Below, piece after piece: positions 36,233 to 45,726 of a DNA stretch of 64,000 nt (position 1 is its first letter; every line of letters starts with the position of its first letter). Source of the stretch: Chthonomonadaceae bacterium (GTDB lineage: Bacteria > Armatimonadota > Fimbriimonadia > Fimbriimonadales > Fimbriimonadaceae); the NCBI GenBank assembly GCA_015709495.1, contig CP054189.1:1922001-1986000 (forward strand), written 5' to 3'. The notes under the pieces were generated by a model. It did not search any database. It saw nothing but the letters and a program-made list of their open reading frames with translations, and was not told where the DNA came from. The position numbers and the translations under genes are program-made.

Positions 36233-36724
36233 CTACATTTCGGCCCACCGATCGAGCGGAAACGGTGGCGCGGAGAGGGGCCGGACTGCGAGCGACAGAA
36301 GGACAAGGCCTGAGTCGTCAGCGGCAATGCGGTTCGACGAAAGGGAACCGCACTCCGTGCAGCGGTGAATGATTGCCCACTCGCCCCCGGACCGGACCCA
36401 GACGGCGATGGGTTCCATGAGCGCGCCGCAATCGGAAGATCGGTCCCCCGGAGTCGCGTCGAGGTGCATTGAATACAGGCATGCCGGGCAGTGGTTGCGG
36501 TGCCGTGTGCCTGCTCCCATCGGCTCTACGGCCTTCCCGCAATTCCCACATCGGAATCCTTCGGGCGCGGAGGAGCGGCCGAGTCGGCCTGGACGACGAG
36601 TTTTCTTGGCGATTGGCTGAGTGTGCGTATGCCTTGGTTTCAAGCGAATCTCTCTTGGACGATGCGCAGCAAACTGCGCGGCGAGGGCCCAAAAGGCGGG
36701 CCGAGCAGGAAGAGAGGGCGCCAA
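36233..36724 (-). CDS. RNHCP-domain zinc-ribbon protein
   Basis: 163 residues from the first start. Residues 57-150 match the RNHCP domain closely: FRCGNCGKAVEPMGAGTRHRNHCPACLYSMHLD, then PGDRSSDCGALMEPIAVWVR and IIHRCTECGSLSSNRIAADD. Eight cysteines in CxxC or spaced pairs imply two zinc sites. The function of the family is not established. The first ~27 residues look unlike coding for this family; a TTG at 36643 (then KPRHTHTQPIAKK) preceded by AAGAGAGA may be the true start. Its stop abuts the stop of the lipoate enzyme gene. Confidence 0.85.
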   Translation of the reverse strand: MAPSLPARPAFWALAAQFAAHRPREIRLKPRHTHTQPIAKKTRRPGRLGRSSAPEGFRCGNCGKAVEPMGAGTRHRNHCPACLYSMHLDATPGDRSSDCGALMEPIAVWVRSGGEWAIIHRCTECGSLSSNRIAADDSGLVLLSLAVRPLSAPPFPLDRWAEM

Positions 36725-36862
36725 CGAGCGCTACGAACTCGCTCGTATCCAACGCGTCGTCAGCCGACAGCGAGTTCGGAGGCTCGGGCGATCGGGAACG
36801 CAGCTTTCGTAGTCATCAAGCACCTCCGATGAGAATTCGCTGCAACGATACCCCATGAAACC

Positions 36863-36897
36863 GAAAGCGCCGCGATCCGTGAGACCGTGGCGCTTTC
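36863..36897 (-). terminator. Terminator-like hairpin after rpoD
   Basis: A perfect 9-bp inverted repeat, GAAAGCGCC (36863-36871) with GGCGCTTTC (36889-36897), lies 22 bases past the rpoD stop on the minus strand. The following bases include GGTTTC only, so the T tract is weak. Confidence 0.5.
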
Positions 36898-36919
36898 CAG
36901 CCCCTGTTTCGGAGCGGAA

Positions 36920-37993
36920 TTAGGTGTTGGGACTCGGGGTCAGGGTGAACCCCTGAGCCGCGAGTTCTTGCCCGATGTGACGGAGCTTCTTCATCGCCCT
37001 CAATTCGATTTGCCGAACTCGCTCCCGAGTGACGTTGAGTTCCGAACCGACCTCTTCAAGGGTGCGCGCTCGGCCGTCGTCGAGCCCAAACCGGAGCCTA
37101 ACAACGTCCCGCTCCCGGGAGGTGAGCCGCCCGAGGATGCCGTCGATCTCTTCCCGTCGAATCAGGTTCCACGTCACGTCGGTTGGCGTGGGCATGTTTT
37201 GCGACTGCACAAAGTCGCCGATCGAGGAATTATCCTTCTCACCAACGGGAGTTTCGAGCGAGATCGGCTCGATGGCCACGCGCATCATCTCACGAACTCG
37301 ATCGACCGAAAGCCCCACCTCGCGCGCGATCTCGTCCTCGGTTGCCTCGCGCTGATGCTCCTGCTGAAGTCGGCTCGCGGTCTTGACGACCTTGTTAATC
37401 AGCTCAGCGACGTACACCGGAATTCGAATCGTGCGCCCTTGGTTGATGATCGCCCTGGCGATGGCGCGGCGGATCCACCACGTCGCGTAAGTGCTGAAGC
37501 GGAATCCCTTGCGCCAATCGAACTTCTCGACGGCGCGAATGAGGCCGAGGTTGCCTTCTTGAATCAGGTCCGCCAATGGAATACCTCGGGCGTTGTACTT
37601 CTTCGCAATGCTGACGACGAGCCTCAGGTTGGACTCAATCAGAATACGCTTGGCAGTCATGTCGCCTTGCTGGACGCGGCGGGCGAGATCGACCTCCTGT
37701 TCTGGCGTCAGCAACTGGGCGCGGCGAGTTTGCCGCATCCACATCTCAAGCTCTTCGCTATCGTCGTGTTCCGGCTGCTCTTCGGCCTCCTCGGCTTCCT
37801 CGTCGCCGGCCTCGATATCGATCAGATCGTCATCGGCCGGTTCCGTCGAAAAGTCTTCGACAGCACGGCGCAGCCCGGGATCGGCATAGGTCGATCGACC
37901 GGGAGTCCTGACCGTGATTGCTCGCCCCCTCCGGGGCTGCGTTACTGCGCCATGTTCGGCAGGCATCCTGCTGGTTTTTTCCTCCAAGTTCAA
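36920..37993 (-). CDS. rpoD: Primary sigma factor (sigma-70, RpoD/SigA)
   Basis: 357 residues. An acidic N-terminal stretch (about 45-85) replaces region 1.1. Region 1.2 and 2 follow: [72 protein letters not shown]. Region 3 spans 210-280. Region 4.2 ends with [20 protein letters not shown], the -35 recognition helix-turn-helix. It is a short primary sigma without the large non-conserved region of proteobacteria. It stands alone, without dnaG or rpsU next to it. Confidence 0.95.
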   Translation of the reverse strand: MNLEEKTSRMPAEHGAVTQPRRGRAITVRTPGRSTYADPGLRRAVEDFSTEPADDDLIDIEAGDEEAEEAEEQPEHDDSEELEMWMRQTRRAQLLTPEQEVDLARRVQQGDMTAKRILIESNLRLVVSIAKKYNARGIPLADLIQEGNLGLIRAVEKFDWRKGFRFSTYATWWIRRAIARAIINQGRTIRIPVYVAELINKVVKTASRLQQEHQREATEDEIAREVGLSVDRVREMMRVAIEPISLETPVGEKDNSSIGDFVQSQNMPTPTDVTWNLIRREEIDGILGRLTSRERDVVRLRFGLDDGRARTLEEVGSELNVTRERVRQIELRAMKKLRHIGQELAAQGFTLTPSPNT

Positions 37994-38111
37994 TTTGCTC
38001 TAATAGACTCGATTTGTTTCTGCGGACTACTGATTTTGAAACCGGGCGCCTTGGGCCGAAACGAGCGATGTTTTCAGTCGGATCGGGGTAATCTCGCCAG
38101 GATTCCGCATT

Positions 38112-38140
38112 ACGGTAACATAGGCCGCCATTGTTGTCAA
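38112..38140 (-). promoter_or_regulatory. Candidate sigma-70 promoter of rpoD
   Basis: On the minus strand a perfect -35 TTGACA (38140-38135) is separated by 17 bases from TACCGT (38117-38112), which is preceded by TG one base upstream as in extended -10 promoters. The start of rpoD is 118 bases further on. The -10 match is weak. Confidence 0.5.
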
Positions 38141-38247
38141 GAGCGGGCGCGCGCTTTTTCGTTGCCGCTCGCAAGCTCTGGTGCGGAATTCGTTGTTGCC
38201 CGCACCCTATTACGGACGCGAAAAAAGACGGCTTCCGTTGCAAGTTT

Positions 38248-39327
38248 CTACAACGCAAGCTCGCGCAAAGTTCCTACAGACTCCTTTACTGCCAACCCGA
38301 GCGCCGCGGAAGCGTCGTCGGTATTCCGGCGACCAAAGCTGATCCGAATTGTACCTCGTGACCAAGCGGGATCCGAATGGAGCGCGGTAACGACCGACGG
38401 CTCCTCATGGGAACTCGACTTGCACGCTGAGGCCGCGCTGACGGCAAATCCCCTCCGATCTAAGTCCAAAACGAGCGTTTCACCCTCGACCCCCCAGAAG
38501 CTGAGGCTTAGAATGAATGGGGAGCAATCCTCGCCTCCATTGACCGTCAAATCCGGTACTTCGCTCAGTTGCTCTAGGACTATGTGCCTGAGGCGAAGGG
38601 CATGGTCTCGGTCCCTCGACATGCGCGCGCGGCACACTTCGGCGGCTCGTCCAAGGCCCACGATTCCCGGCACGTTGAGGGTACCGGAGCGGAACCCGCT
38701 TTCTTGTCCTCCCCCTTCGATGAGGGGCTCGAATTCCGATCCCGATCGCACGTAGAGCGCGCCGACGCCTTTAGGGCCATACATCTTATGCGAGCTGAAC
38801 GCCGCATATTCAAAGGCGGAATTCTGGAAGTCAGCGTCGAGCTTGCCGACAAGCTGCGTCGCGTCGCAATGAAGCGCCCCGCAGGACCTTCGCAACGGAG
38901 GCAAATCAAACACCGCGCCCATTTCGTTGTTCACGGCCATGCAAGCGATGGCGCGAACCCTGGACTCGGGAGGAACCAGCTTCGTCCCCTGGTTCGACAA
39001 CATACGCGCTCCTCGGTTGCAGGCGGGGACGCGAACGGAGCTATGCTCGAAGGGGCTGATGAACTCGGGGCGGAGGAAGCGGATGACCGTGTTGTTCGCT
39101 TCGGATGCGCCCGAGGTGAACACGATCTCGGAAGGGAACTCGGCGCCGACCAAGAGCGCGACTTGCTCACGCGCCGCTTCGACGGCCTTCCGCGCCTTCA
39201 GGCCAAGGGCATGAATCGAGTGCGCGTTGCCCGCCTCCTCTTGGAGAAACGGCAACATCGCCTCAAGCACAGCTGGGTCGACCGGCGTCGACGCGGCATG
39301 ATCGAAGTAGCGCTCTAACGGGTGCAT
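38248..39327 (-). CDS. Cysteine desulfurase (NifS/IscS family)
   Basis: 359 residues. The N-terminus YFDHAASTPVDP is typical. PLP lysine Lys181 lies in FSSHKMYGPKGVGALYV, and the persulfide cysteine Cys302 lies in SAASACKSSSHEEPS. GGGQESGFRSGTLNVPGI and GTIRISFG complete the set. It takes sulfur from cysteine for iron-sulfur clusters or tRNA thiolation. No iscU, sufU or mnmA is adjacent, so the IscS/NifS subtype is left open. It lies 69 bases after sucD on the same strand. Confidence 0.92.
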   Translation of the reverse strand: MHPLERYFDHAASTPVDPAVLEAMLPFLQEEAGNAHSIHALGLKARKAVEAAREQVALLVGAEFPSEIVFTSGASEANNTVIRFLRPEFISPFEHSSVRVPACNRGARMLSNQGTKLVPPESRVRAIACMAVNNEMGAVFDLPPLRRSCGALHCDATQLVGKLDADFQNSAFEYAAFSSHKMYGPKGVGALYVRSGSEFEPLIEGGGQESGFRSGTLNVPGIVGLGRAAEVCRARMSRDRDHALRLRHIVLEQLSEVPDLTVNGGEDCSPFILSLSFWGVEGETLVLDLDRRGFAVSAASACKSSSHEEPSVVTALHSDPAWSRGTIRISFGRRNTDDASAALGLAVKESVGTLRELAL

Positions 39328-39396
39328 GTCAATCTGTACGAAACTGTGGTTTCAGTTTAGCCAAACCCGCGCAGCTTTGCAAAGGCTCTTTAGGCC

Positions 39397-40284
39397 CTAC
39401 CGAACCGCCGCAGCGCCGCGAAGCGCCTCTTGCACCAATCCAGGCACTTCCGATGTGCGGTCCGCAACGGGGACTCCGGCTGATTGAAGCGCAGCCACTT
39501 TCGACTCTGGCGTTCCGCGGCCTTGCGATATGATCGCTCCGGCATGGCCCATTCGCTTTCCGGGCGGCGCCGTTCGGCCGCTGATGAACGCCACAACTGG
39601 CTTCGACATGGTCCTGATGAACTCGGCGGCAGCTTCCTCGTCCGAGCCGCCGATTTCGCCCACGAGTACGACGGCTTCCGTTTCAGGGTCGTTTTCGAAC
39701 GCCCCAAGGACATCGACGAAGCGAAGTCCGGGGACAGGGTCGCCGCCGATTCCGACGCACGTGGTTTGTCCCAGCCCTGCTCGGGTCAGTTCCCAGACGA
39801 TTTCGTAGGTGAGGGTGCCGCTCCGGCTGACGAGTCCTACCGGCCCCGGCTGAAAGATATTGCCGGGCATGATTCCGATCTTGCACTTGCCCGGAGAGAT
39901 AATGCCGGCGCAGTTGCCGCCAAGCAGGAGCGATCTCGACTCACGCTTCAGTTTCGCGTTGACGCGCACCATGTCGTGGGCGGGCACCCCTTCCGTGATG
40001 AGGGTGATGAAGGGGATCCCGGCGTCCGCGCATTCGATCACGGAATCCGCCGCGAAAGGGGCGGGAACGAAAATCACTGCGGAGTTTGCGTCAGTCGCAG
40101 AAACTGCGTCTCGCACCGTATCGAAGACGGGCAAGCCCAAGTGCTCAGAGCCCGCCTTGCCGGGTGTAACGCCCGCAACGACCTTGGTGCCGTATTCGAG
40201 CATTTGCTGAGTGTGAAAGGAGCCTTCGCGGCCCGTCATTCCGGCCACTACAACCCGTGTGGAATCGTCGACATAGATGGACAT
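39397..40284 (-). CDS. sucD: Succinyl-CoA synthetase alpha subunit
   Basis: 295 residues from the ATG at 40284; the open frame upstream has no family match. CoA-binding [19 protein letters not shown] opens the protein. [18 protein letters not shown] and the phosphohistidine His247 in [17 protein letters not shown] are the late signatures. It interconverts succinyl-CoA and succinate with nucleotide phosphorylation. The beta subunit sucC, nearly always next to sucD, is not in the window on either side. Confidence 0.95.
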   Translation of the reverse strand: MSIYVDDSTRVVVAGMTGREGSFHTQQMLEYGTKVVAGVTPGKAGSEHLGLPVFDTVRDAVSATDANSAVIFVPAPFAADSVIECADAGIPFITLITEGVPAHDMVRVNAKLKRESRSLLLGGNCAGIISPGKCKIGIMPGNIFQPGPVGLVSRSGTLTYEIVWELTRAGLGQTTCVGIGGDPVPGLRFVDVLGAFENDPETEAVVLVGEIGGSDEEAAAEFIRTMSKPVVAFISGRTAPPGKRMGHAGAIISQGRGTPESKVAALQSAGVPVADRTSEVPGLVQEALRGAAAVR

Positions 40285-40437
40285 GGCTGTTGGAGGACCC
40301 TTGGAGGAAGGAAACGCCCTGCTCTCGGACCCGTTCCATGATACTCGGGATTCGCGAGACGAGGTTGGCTCGGGCAAAGCGAGGAAACACGGCGAAAAAA
40401 GGCTTCGAGCGGGAACTCTTTGAGGGGCAAGTTCATC

Positions 40438-40443
40438 TATAAT
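40438..40443 (+). promoter_or_regulatory. -10 element of the riboswitch transcript
   Basis: A perfect TATAAT lies about seven bases before the predicted 5' end of the c-di-AMP riboswitch. The -35 region (around 40415-40421) is poor, so the promoter may need an activator or may be weak. Confidence 0.6.
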
Positions 40444-40449
40444 GGTAAG

Positions 40450-40585
40450 GCTGCAAAGCTAATCGTCGAGTCCGTCCAGCAGGGCGGAGCGGGGGACCCG
40501 GTCCATGGGGGTGAAAGGACGAGCTTAATTCGTCCAAGGGTAGCTCTTGGCCCGAACCCGACAGCTAACCCCGTAGACGCAGCGA
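40450..40585 (+). promoter_or_regulatory. Cyclic di-AMP riboswitch (ydaO-yuaA type)
   Basis: The highly conserved strings of this class appear in order: AAGCTAAT, GAGTCC, GGAGCGGGGGACCC, GGGGGTGAA, AGGGTAGCTCTTGGCCCG, then ACCCGACAGCTAACCCCG and AGACGC. A short P1 stem can form between CGTC (40464-40467) and GACG (40576-40579), and a hairpin forms from GGACGAG with TTCGTCC (around 40517-40535). The riboswitch is known to bind c-di-AMP and usually turns genes off by termination. The only co-directional genes downstream are the small membrane protein at 40947 and then rpoB-rpoC. Bases 40586-40768 fold into further hairpins and hold no convincing gene. Confidence 0.93.
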
Positions 40586-40768
40586 GAGTCGCGTAGATTC
40601 CGCAGGAGCGTCGACGGCGTGCGAATGCGCGCGCGTCGATGTAGGGGACGGAGCGGGGCTCGCATTTGTGGCCACAGGGAAGAGCGCGCCAAGGCGGTTG
40701 GATCGGGCAACGATGGTGTTGCAGATCGGGCCGGTCAGGCAAGCTCGACCCAGCACCTCCTGTAACAG

Positions 40769-40795
40769 GGGTCCCTCGTTTCTCCCGGGGGACCC
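40769..40795 (+). terminator. Terminator downstream of the c-di-AMP riboswitch
   Basis: A perfect 7-bp stem, GGGTCCC (40769-40775) with GGGACCC (40789-40795), precedes TTCTCTGCTT. It lies 184 bases past the aptamer, farther than in most riboswitch expression platforms, so whether the aptamer controls this hairpin is an inference. Confidence 0.55.
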
Positions 40796-40946
40796 TTCTC
40801 TGCTTCCTAAGCTTGGGAGGCTCCTCATCGGGTCTTTCGTCCAGAATCGAAGAGCGTTTGAATCCTGCGGCGCGACTTATCGTATCCTTATCGTTGCTGG
40901 AGGGCATTAGGACTTTTGGCGCCGACGCCCCCCTCAGGAATCAACC

Positions 40947-41252
40947 ATGGCCAACCTACACCTTGCCGCGTTCGGACCGGAGACACTCGCGCTTTTGATC
41001 CCGATCACCGCCCTGCTCATTCCGATCGTGGCGATCCTCGTTCGGCATCAGCAAAAGATGGCGGAGATCATTCATTCAAGCCCCAAGTTCGACCCCGGTC
41101 TGAACGCGCAAATCGACTCGCTCCGAAGAGAAATCCTCGAACTCAGGCAACTTGTGCATCAGCAGACCATCGACATGGACTCGCTCAAATCGTTAACCGG
41201 CGGGCGAAATGACGTTGTCCGGAGCGAAGAGACACGCGCGCCCAATGGGTAG
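40947..41252 (+). CDS. Small single-pass membrane protein with coiled coil
   Basis: 101 residues. A hydrophobic helix at about 13-33 (ETLALLIPITALLIPIVAIL) is followed by RHQQKMAEIIHSS and a charged helix (about 50-83) with heptad-like leucines, likely a coiled coil on the cytoplasmic side. The layout is like PspB and like small proteins of unknown function in Firmicutes and related phyla, but I cannot name a family. It is the first gene after the c-di-AMP riboswitch and 116 bases before rpoB. A weak ribosome site, CAGGAA, precedes the ATG. Confidence 0.75.
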   Translation: MANLHLAAFGPETLALLIPITALLIPIVAILVRHQQKMAEIIHSSPKFDPGLNAQIDSLRREILELRQLVHQQTIDMDSLKSLTGGRNDVVRSEETRAPNG

Positions 41253-41306
41253 GCGAGCGGGGGAGGGCGGAAGGGGCGAAATCGTCCCAAAATCCTTCGG
41301 TTTAGG

Positions 41307-41337
41307 TTGACAAAGGGAGGCAGTCAAAGGGTAGTAT
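41307..41337 (+). promoter_or_regulatory. Candidate promoter of rpoB
   Basis: A perfect -35 TTGACA (41307-41312) and TAGTAT (41332-41337, four of six bases) are separated by 19 bases, a little long. The rpoB ATG is 30 bases further, after the ribosome site GGAGG at 41358-41362. Confidence 0.5.
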
Positions 41338-41367
41338 CTCCGTTCGCGCAAACTTCCGGAGGCGTGG

Positions 41368-44300
41368 ATGACGATTATTCAGCCCACCTCGAAGCGAATC
41401 GGCAGATTCCTCGAGGTCCCCAATCTGATCGAACTTCAACTCAACAGTTACAGATGGTTTCTCGAAGAAGGTCTACCCGAGCTTTTCCAGACGTTCTCAC
41501 CGATTTGGGATTTCACTCAATCCAACTTCATCGAACTCGTTAGCTTCTCGCTCGGCGAGCCGAAATACTCGGTTGACGAGTGCCGCGACCGCGATATGAC
41601 GTTCGAGGCGCCGATCAAGGCGATCGTTCGCTTTGGCGGCCGCGAGCGGGAAATGATCGAGTCCGAGGTCTACCTGGGCGACCTGCCCCTGATGACCGAC
41701 CGCGGAACGTTCATCATCAACGGCCGCGAGCGAGTCATTGTATCTCAGCTTTCCCGTTCGCCCGGACTCTACTTCGAAGAAGGCGTTGACACGGCCATGC
41801 AGATGGTCATCAGCGCTCGCGTGATTCCCAACGAGGGCCCATGGCTCGAAATCGAGTCGGACTCCAACCATATCGTCCGGACTCAAATCAGCCAAACGAA
41901 GAAGCTGCCGCTGACGCAGTTGATCAAAGCCTTAGGGGCGTTCGATAAGGGAACTTCAACGGTTCACCTGCCCCTAAAGGAGGCCATTCACCGGAAACTT
42001 GTCGAGCCGCTTGCCGACCCGGAAACCGGTGAGGTCCTTATTAGCGCGGACGAGTGGATCACCCAGGAGGCCGTAGACGCGCTGCCTGCGGCGATTCAGG
42101 AGCAGTCTGTCAATGTCCACACGCCCGTCGATACCACTGACGACCTGATCCGAGTGTTTGGAAGGTACGAGACGCTCGCGTCTCCGACGGCTGACGACCT
42201 TACGGGAAGGCGGGTCTCGGAGGACGTGCTCGATGCCGACGGCAAGGTCGTCATCAAAGCGATGCAGCGAATTGAGCCTGAAACGGCCAAGAAGATTGAG
42301 TCGCTGGGACTGGAATCGTTGCGCACGTACACCCTGCCGAGCGTCGTCGAGGCCACGCTCAAAGAGGACCCGACTTCGAACTGGCGCGAGGCCATCCTCG
42401 ACATCTACAAGCGGCTCCGACCCGGTGAAGCTGCCAACGAAGACGCAGCGAAGCAACTCATCTACGGGCTGTTCTTCGACGTGAAGCGCTATGACCTGGG
42501 CAAAGTGGGGCGAAGATTCCTCAACAACAGGCTCGGGTTCGACGTGCCGATCGACCGACGCTGCCTCACGGCCGTCGACTTGGTCGGGATCATGTTCAAG
42601 CTCCAGGACTACATCGACCGCAAGGCCGAAAGAGACGACATCGACGACCTCAAGAACAAGAGGGTCCGTTCGGTGGGCGAGTTGTTGCAGAGCCAGCTTC
42701 GGCTGGGGTTTGTGAGGATGGAAAAGGTCGCTCGCGAGCGCATGACCAGCACCGACCAAGAGAACCTGCTGCCCGGCATTATCCTCTCGGTCAAACCTGT
42801 GAGCGCGGCGATCAAGAGCTTCTTTAGCTCCAACCAGCTCAGCACGTTCATGGATCAAACGAATCCGTTGAGCGAGTTGACCAACAAGCGGCGCCTTTCG
42901 AGTCTGGGGCCGGGGGGTCTGCAACGGACGAGCGCAAAGCTTGAAGTTCGCGACGTCCACCGTTCGCACTACGGCCGGATCTGCCCCATCGAGACCCCCG
43001 AAGGTCCGAATATCGGGCTGATCTCCCAGCTCACCACGCACGCAAGGGTCGATGAGTACGGGTTCATCATGACTCCGTACCGGCGCGTCGTCGATGGCCG
43101 CGTCACCGACGAGATCGTGTACCTGACCGCTCAGGAGGACTTCTCGAAGCTCATTGCGCCCGCAGACACTCTCACCGATGGTGAGGATCGGATCGTCGCA
43201 GATCGGCTGCAGGTGCGCTGCGCGGGAACGGAGTTCGGAGGCGCGAGCTATCCGCTCGTCCCGAGGGACCGGGTGACCCTGATGGACGTCTCACCGGTTC
43301 AAATCGTGTCCGTCGCGACGGCCCTGATTCCTTTCCTCGAAAACGACGACGCGAACCGGGCGCTTATGGGCGCGAACATGCAGCGCCAAGCTGTGCCGTG
43401 CCTAAGATCTGAGCGTCCTGTCGTTTGTACGGGCTACGAGCGAACGGCAGCCGTCGACTCTGGCGCGGCAGTCGTCGCCAGGCGAGGCGGCGTCGTGGTA
43501 TTGGCGACCGCGACCGAAGTGCGCGTCCAGACCGATAGCGGCGAGATCGACACTTACAGGCTGCAGCACATGCTGCAAAGCAACAAATCGACCTGCTTTA
43601 CGCAGCGACCCATCATCGAACTGGGCCAGCGGGTGCTGGAAGGCGATCCCCTCGCGGACGGTCCTTGCGTCGATCATGGCGAACTCGCTTTGGGCAAGAA
43701 CGTGCTGGTCTCGTTCATGCCTTGGGGCGGATACAACTACGAAGACGCGATCATCATCAGCGAGCGGCTGGTCAAGGATGACGTGTTCAGTTCGATCCAT
43801 ATCGAGCGGCACGAGACGGAAGCCGTCGACACCAAGTTGGGTCCTGAAGAGATCACGCGCGATATTCCGAACGTCGGAGAGGACGCCCTTAAGGACCTCG
43901 ATGAGAACGGCATCGTCCGCATCGGCGCGGAAGTCAGGCCCGAAGACATCCTGGTCGGAAAGGTCGCGCCTAAGGGGCAGGTCGAAATGACCGCCGAAGA
44001 GCGGCTGATCATCGCGATCTTCGGTAAGAAGGCCGAAGAGACGAGGGACGTTTCATTGCGGCTGCCGCACGGTGAGAAAGGCACGGTCGTCGACGTCAAG
44101 GTTTTCAGCAGGTTCAAGTACAAGTGTACGGCTTGCGGGCATGAATACAACGAGTCGAAAAAGCGGGAACGTCTTTTCTGCGACCGCTGCGAAGAAGCCA
44201 TCAATTCGCTGGGCGCGGACGAACTCCCCGCCGGAACGAATATGTCGGTCCAGGTCTACATCGCCCAGAAGCGGAAGCTGATGGTCGGCGACAAGATGGC

Positions 44301-45381
44301 CGGACGGCACGGGAACAAGGGCGTCATCTCGCGGGTCGTGCCCGTCGAAGACATGCCGTGTCTAATGGATGGCACGCCGGTGGACATCATCTTGAACCCG
44401 CTCGGCGTTCCGAGCCGAATGAACATCGGCCAGATTCTGGAGACCCACCTCGGTTACGCGGGCCGAAAGCTCGGAGTGCGGTACCGCTGCCCGGCCTTCG
44501 AAGGCGCGACCGAAGAAGAAGTCTTGGAAGAGATCGAGCGTTTGGCCGAAGCGATGCGGTGCGAGGCCCTATCGAAGTACGTCAACCGAGAACTGATGCT
44601 GGCCGTGGAGTTTGAAAAGGACGACTCGGTCGAAACGATGAAGGAGCGTGTCAACGGCGCCTTGAGGAAGTTGGATAGGCCTCGCCTCGAGAGAGCGAGC
44701 CGCATTCTGGGAGCAACCCCGGTTGCCGATGAGGCTGAACTGAGCGCGATCGACCCCGACGACTGGGAGCCGGACGAGCTGCAGAGCGCCGGTGAGCCGT
44801 ATTCCGCTCCGGCCTCCGTGTACGACGACATCACCGAGCGCGTGCTCGTCAATGCCTTCCGGCGGGGAGGCATCGACCCCGAATCCTGCAAGTCGTTGGT
44901 TCGGGACGGGCTGACCGGAGACGTGCTGCCGAACCCGCTGACCGTAGGGACGATCTACATGCTCAAGCTCGAGCACCTTGCGGAAGAGAAGATTCACGCC
45001 CGATCGATCGGGCCGTACTCGCTCGTCACCCAGCAGCCGTTGGGCGGTAAGGCGCAGTTCGGCGGTCAGAGATTTGGCGAGATGGAAGTGTGGGCGCTAG
45101 AAGCTTACGGTGCGGCCTACACGCTCCAAGAGTTGCTCACGATCAAGTCGGACGATGTCGCCGGACGCGTCAAGGCCTACGAGGCGATTGTCAAGGGCGA
45201 AGCCATCGCCGAACCCGGAATTCCGGAATCCTTCAAGATTCTGGTGAACGAGTTGCGCTCGCTGTGCCTCAAGGTCACGGTCGAAGACGCCGCGAACCGT
45301 GAGCTGGCCCTTCGCGACTTGGACGAACTCGGTCCGAGCGACGACGCTAGGCTCGCTCGGTCGGTGGGTTTGTTTAGCTAG
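41368..45381 (+). CDS. rpoB: DNA-directed RNA polymerase beta subunit
   Basis: 1337 residues. Conserved regions include [21 protein letters not shown], the fork/rifampicin region [68 protein letters not shown] and the C-terminal [24 protein letters not shown]. Two features are odd. A CxxC-x14-CxxC ribbon (Cys codons at 44125, 44134, 44179 and 44188) is inserted before the GDKMAGRHG segment. The position matching E. coli His526 is Asn506. A region of about 90 residues before the C-terminal domain is also longer than in T. thermophilus. Confidence 0.98.
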   Translation: MTIIQPTSKRIGRFLEVPNLIELQLNSYRWFLEEGLPELFQTFSPIWDFTQSNFIELVSFSLGEPKYSVDECRDRDMTFEAPIKAIVRFGGREREMIESEVYLGDLPLMTDRGTFIINGRERVIVSQLSRSPGLYFEEGVDTAMQMVISARVIPNEGPWLEIESDSNHIVRTQISQTKKLPLTQLIKALGAFDKGTSTVHLPLKEAIHRKLVEPLADPETGEVLISADEWITQEAVDALPAAIQEQSVNVHTPVDTTDDLIRVFGRYETLASPTADDLTGRRVSEDVLDADGKVVIKAMQRIEPETAKKIESLGLESLRTYTLPSVVEATLKEDPTSNWREAILDIYKRLRPGEAANEDAAKQLIYGLFFDVKRYDLGKVGRRFLNNRLGFDVPIDRRCLTAVDLVGIMFKLQDYIDRKAERDDIDDLKNKRVRSVGELLQSQLRLGFVRMEKVARERMTSTDQENLLPGIILSVKPVSAAIKSFFSSNQLSTFMDQTNPLSELTNKRRLSSLGPGGLQRTSAKLEVRDVHRSHYGRICPIETPEGPNIGLISQLTTHARVDEYGFIMTPYRRVVDGRVTDEIVYLTAQEDFSKLIAPADTLTDGEDRIVADRLQVRCAGTEFGGASYPLVPRDRVTLMDVSPVQIVSVATALIPFLENDDANRALMGANMQRQAVPCLRSERPVVCTGYERTAAVDSGAAVVARRGGVVVLATATEVRVQTDSGEIDTYRLQHMLQSNKSTCFTQRPIIELGQRVLEGDPLADGPCVDHGELALGKNVLVSFMPWGGYNYEDAIIISERLVKDDVFSSIHIERHETEAVDTKLGPEEITRDIPNVGEDALKDLDENGIVRIGAEVRPEDILVGKVAPKGQVEMTAEERLIIAIFGKKAEETRDVSLRLPHGEKGTVVDVKVFSRFKYKCTACGHEYNESKKRERLFCDRCEEAINSLGADELPAGTNMSVQVYIAQKRKLMVGDKMAGRHGNKGVISRVVPVEDMPCLMDGTPVDIILNPLGVPSRMNIGQILETHLGYAGRKLGVRYRCPAFEGATEEEVLEEIERLAEAMRCEALSKYVNRELMLAVEFEKDDSVETMKERVNGALRKLDRPRLERASRILGATPVADEAELSAIDPDDWEPDELQSAGEPYSAPASVYDDITERVLVNAFRRGGIDPESCKSLVRDGLTGDVLPNPLTVGTIYMLKLEHLAEEKIHARSIGPYSLVTQQPLGGKAQFGGQRFGEMEVWALEAYGAAYTLQELLTIKSDDVAGRVKAYEAIVKGEAIAEPGIPESFKILVNELRSLCLKVTVEDAANRELALRDLDELGPSDDARLARSVGLFS

Positions 45382-45726
45382 AAAACGATGAGGGCCGTAT
45401 GCGCAACGTCGCTGACGACAGCTTTCAGTACGACGGGTTTGGTCGTATGTGGCGGTCGAACAAGTAGCCGCCCTGCGAAGCGGGAGTCGTCTGGGGGCAT
45501 CTCCTTTGCGAAATGGACAAGCAACCGCGCTTTTTGTGGCAAACCGCGACCCTCAGAGGTGGAGCCAGAATTGTTTATGAGAGCGAGCAATCTTCGTTCA
45601 AGTGAGAAGCGAGATTTGCACCTTGGGCAAGGAACATCGTGGTCACGGGAATTGCTTCTTTCATGTGTCGTGTATCAGCTTTGTTAGCCAACACTGTTCC
45701 CCGATAACGCAAGCATAAGTGAACCT
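45382..45726 (+). other. 345-base rpoB-rpoC gap with an unassigned open frame
   Basis: rpoB and rpoC are usually separated by a few dozen bases. Here 345 bases intervene. An ATG seven bases past the rpoB stop opens a frame of 99 codons (45388-45687), and the opposite strand is open for 70 codons (45590-45378). Neither protein has a recognisable domain or a good ribosome site, and both are rich in Ser, Arg and Pro in a way unlike neighbouring genes. It may be a degraded insertion, a regulatory leader for rpoC or a genuine small gene; I cannot decide. Confidence 0.3.

Noticed and set aside
36887-38755. A 622-codon open frame on the plus strand
   Set aside because: It runs antisense across rpoD, the rpoD promoter and the cysteine desulfurase gene, both of which have full family signatures. 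Its own translation matches nothing and looks like a GC-bias artefact.
40666-40998. Open frames of 80-110 codons between the riboswitch and the small membrane protein
   Set aside because: They cross the terminator hairpin, lack ribosome sites and have translations rich in Arg, Gly and Ser with no domain. The region is better explained as untranslated leader.
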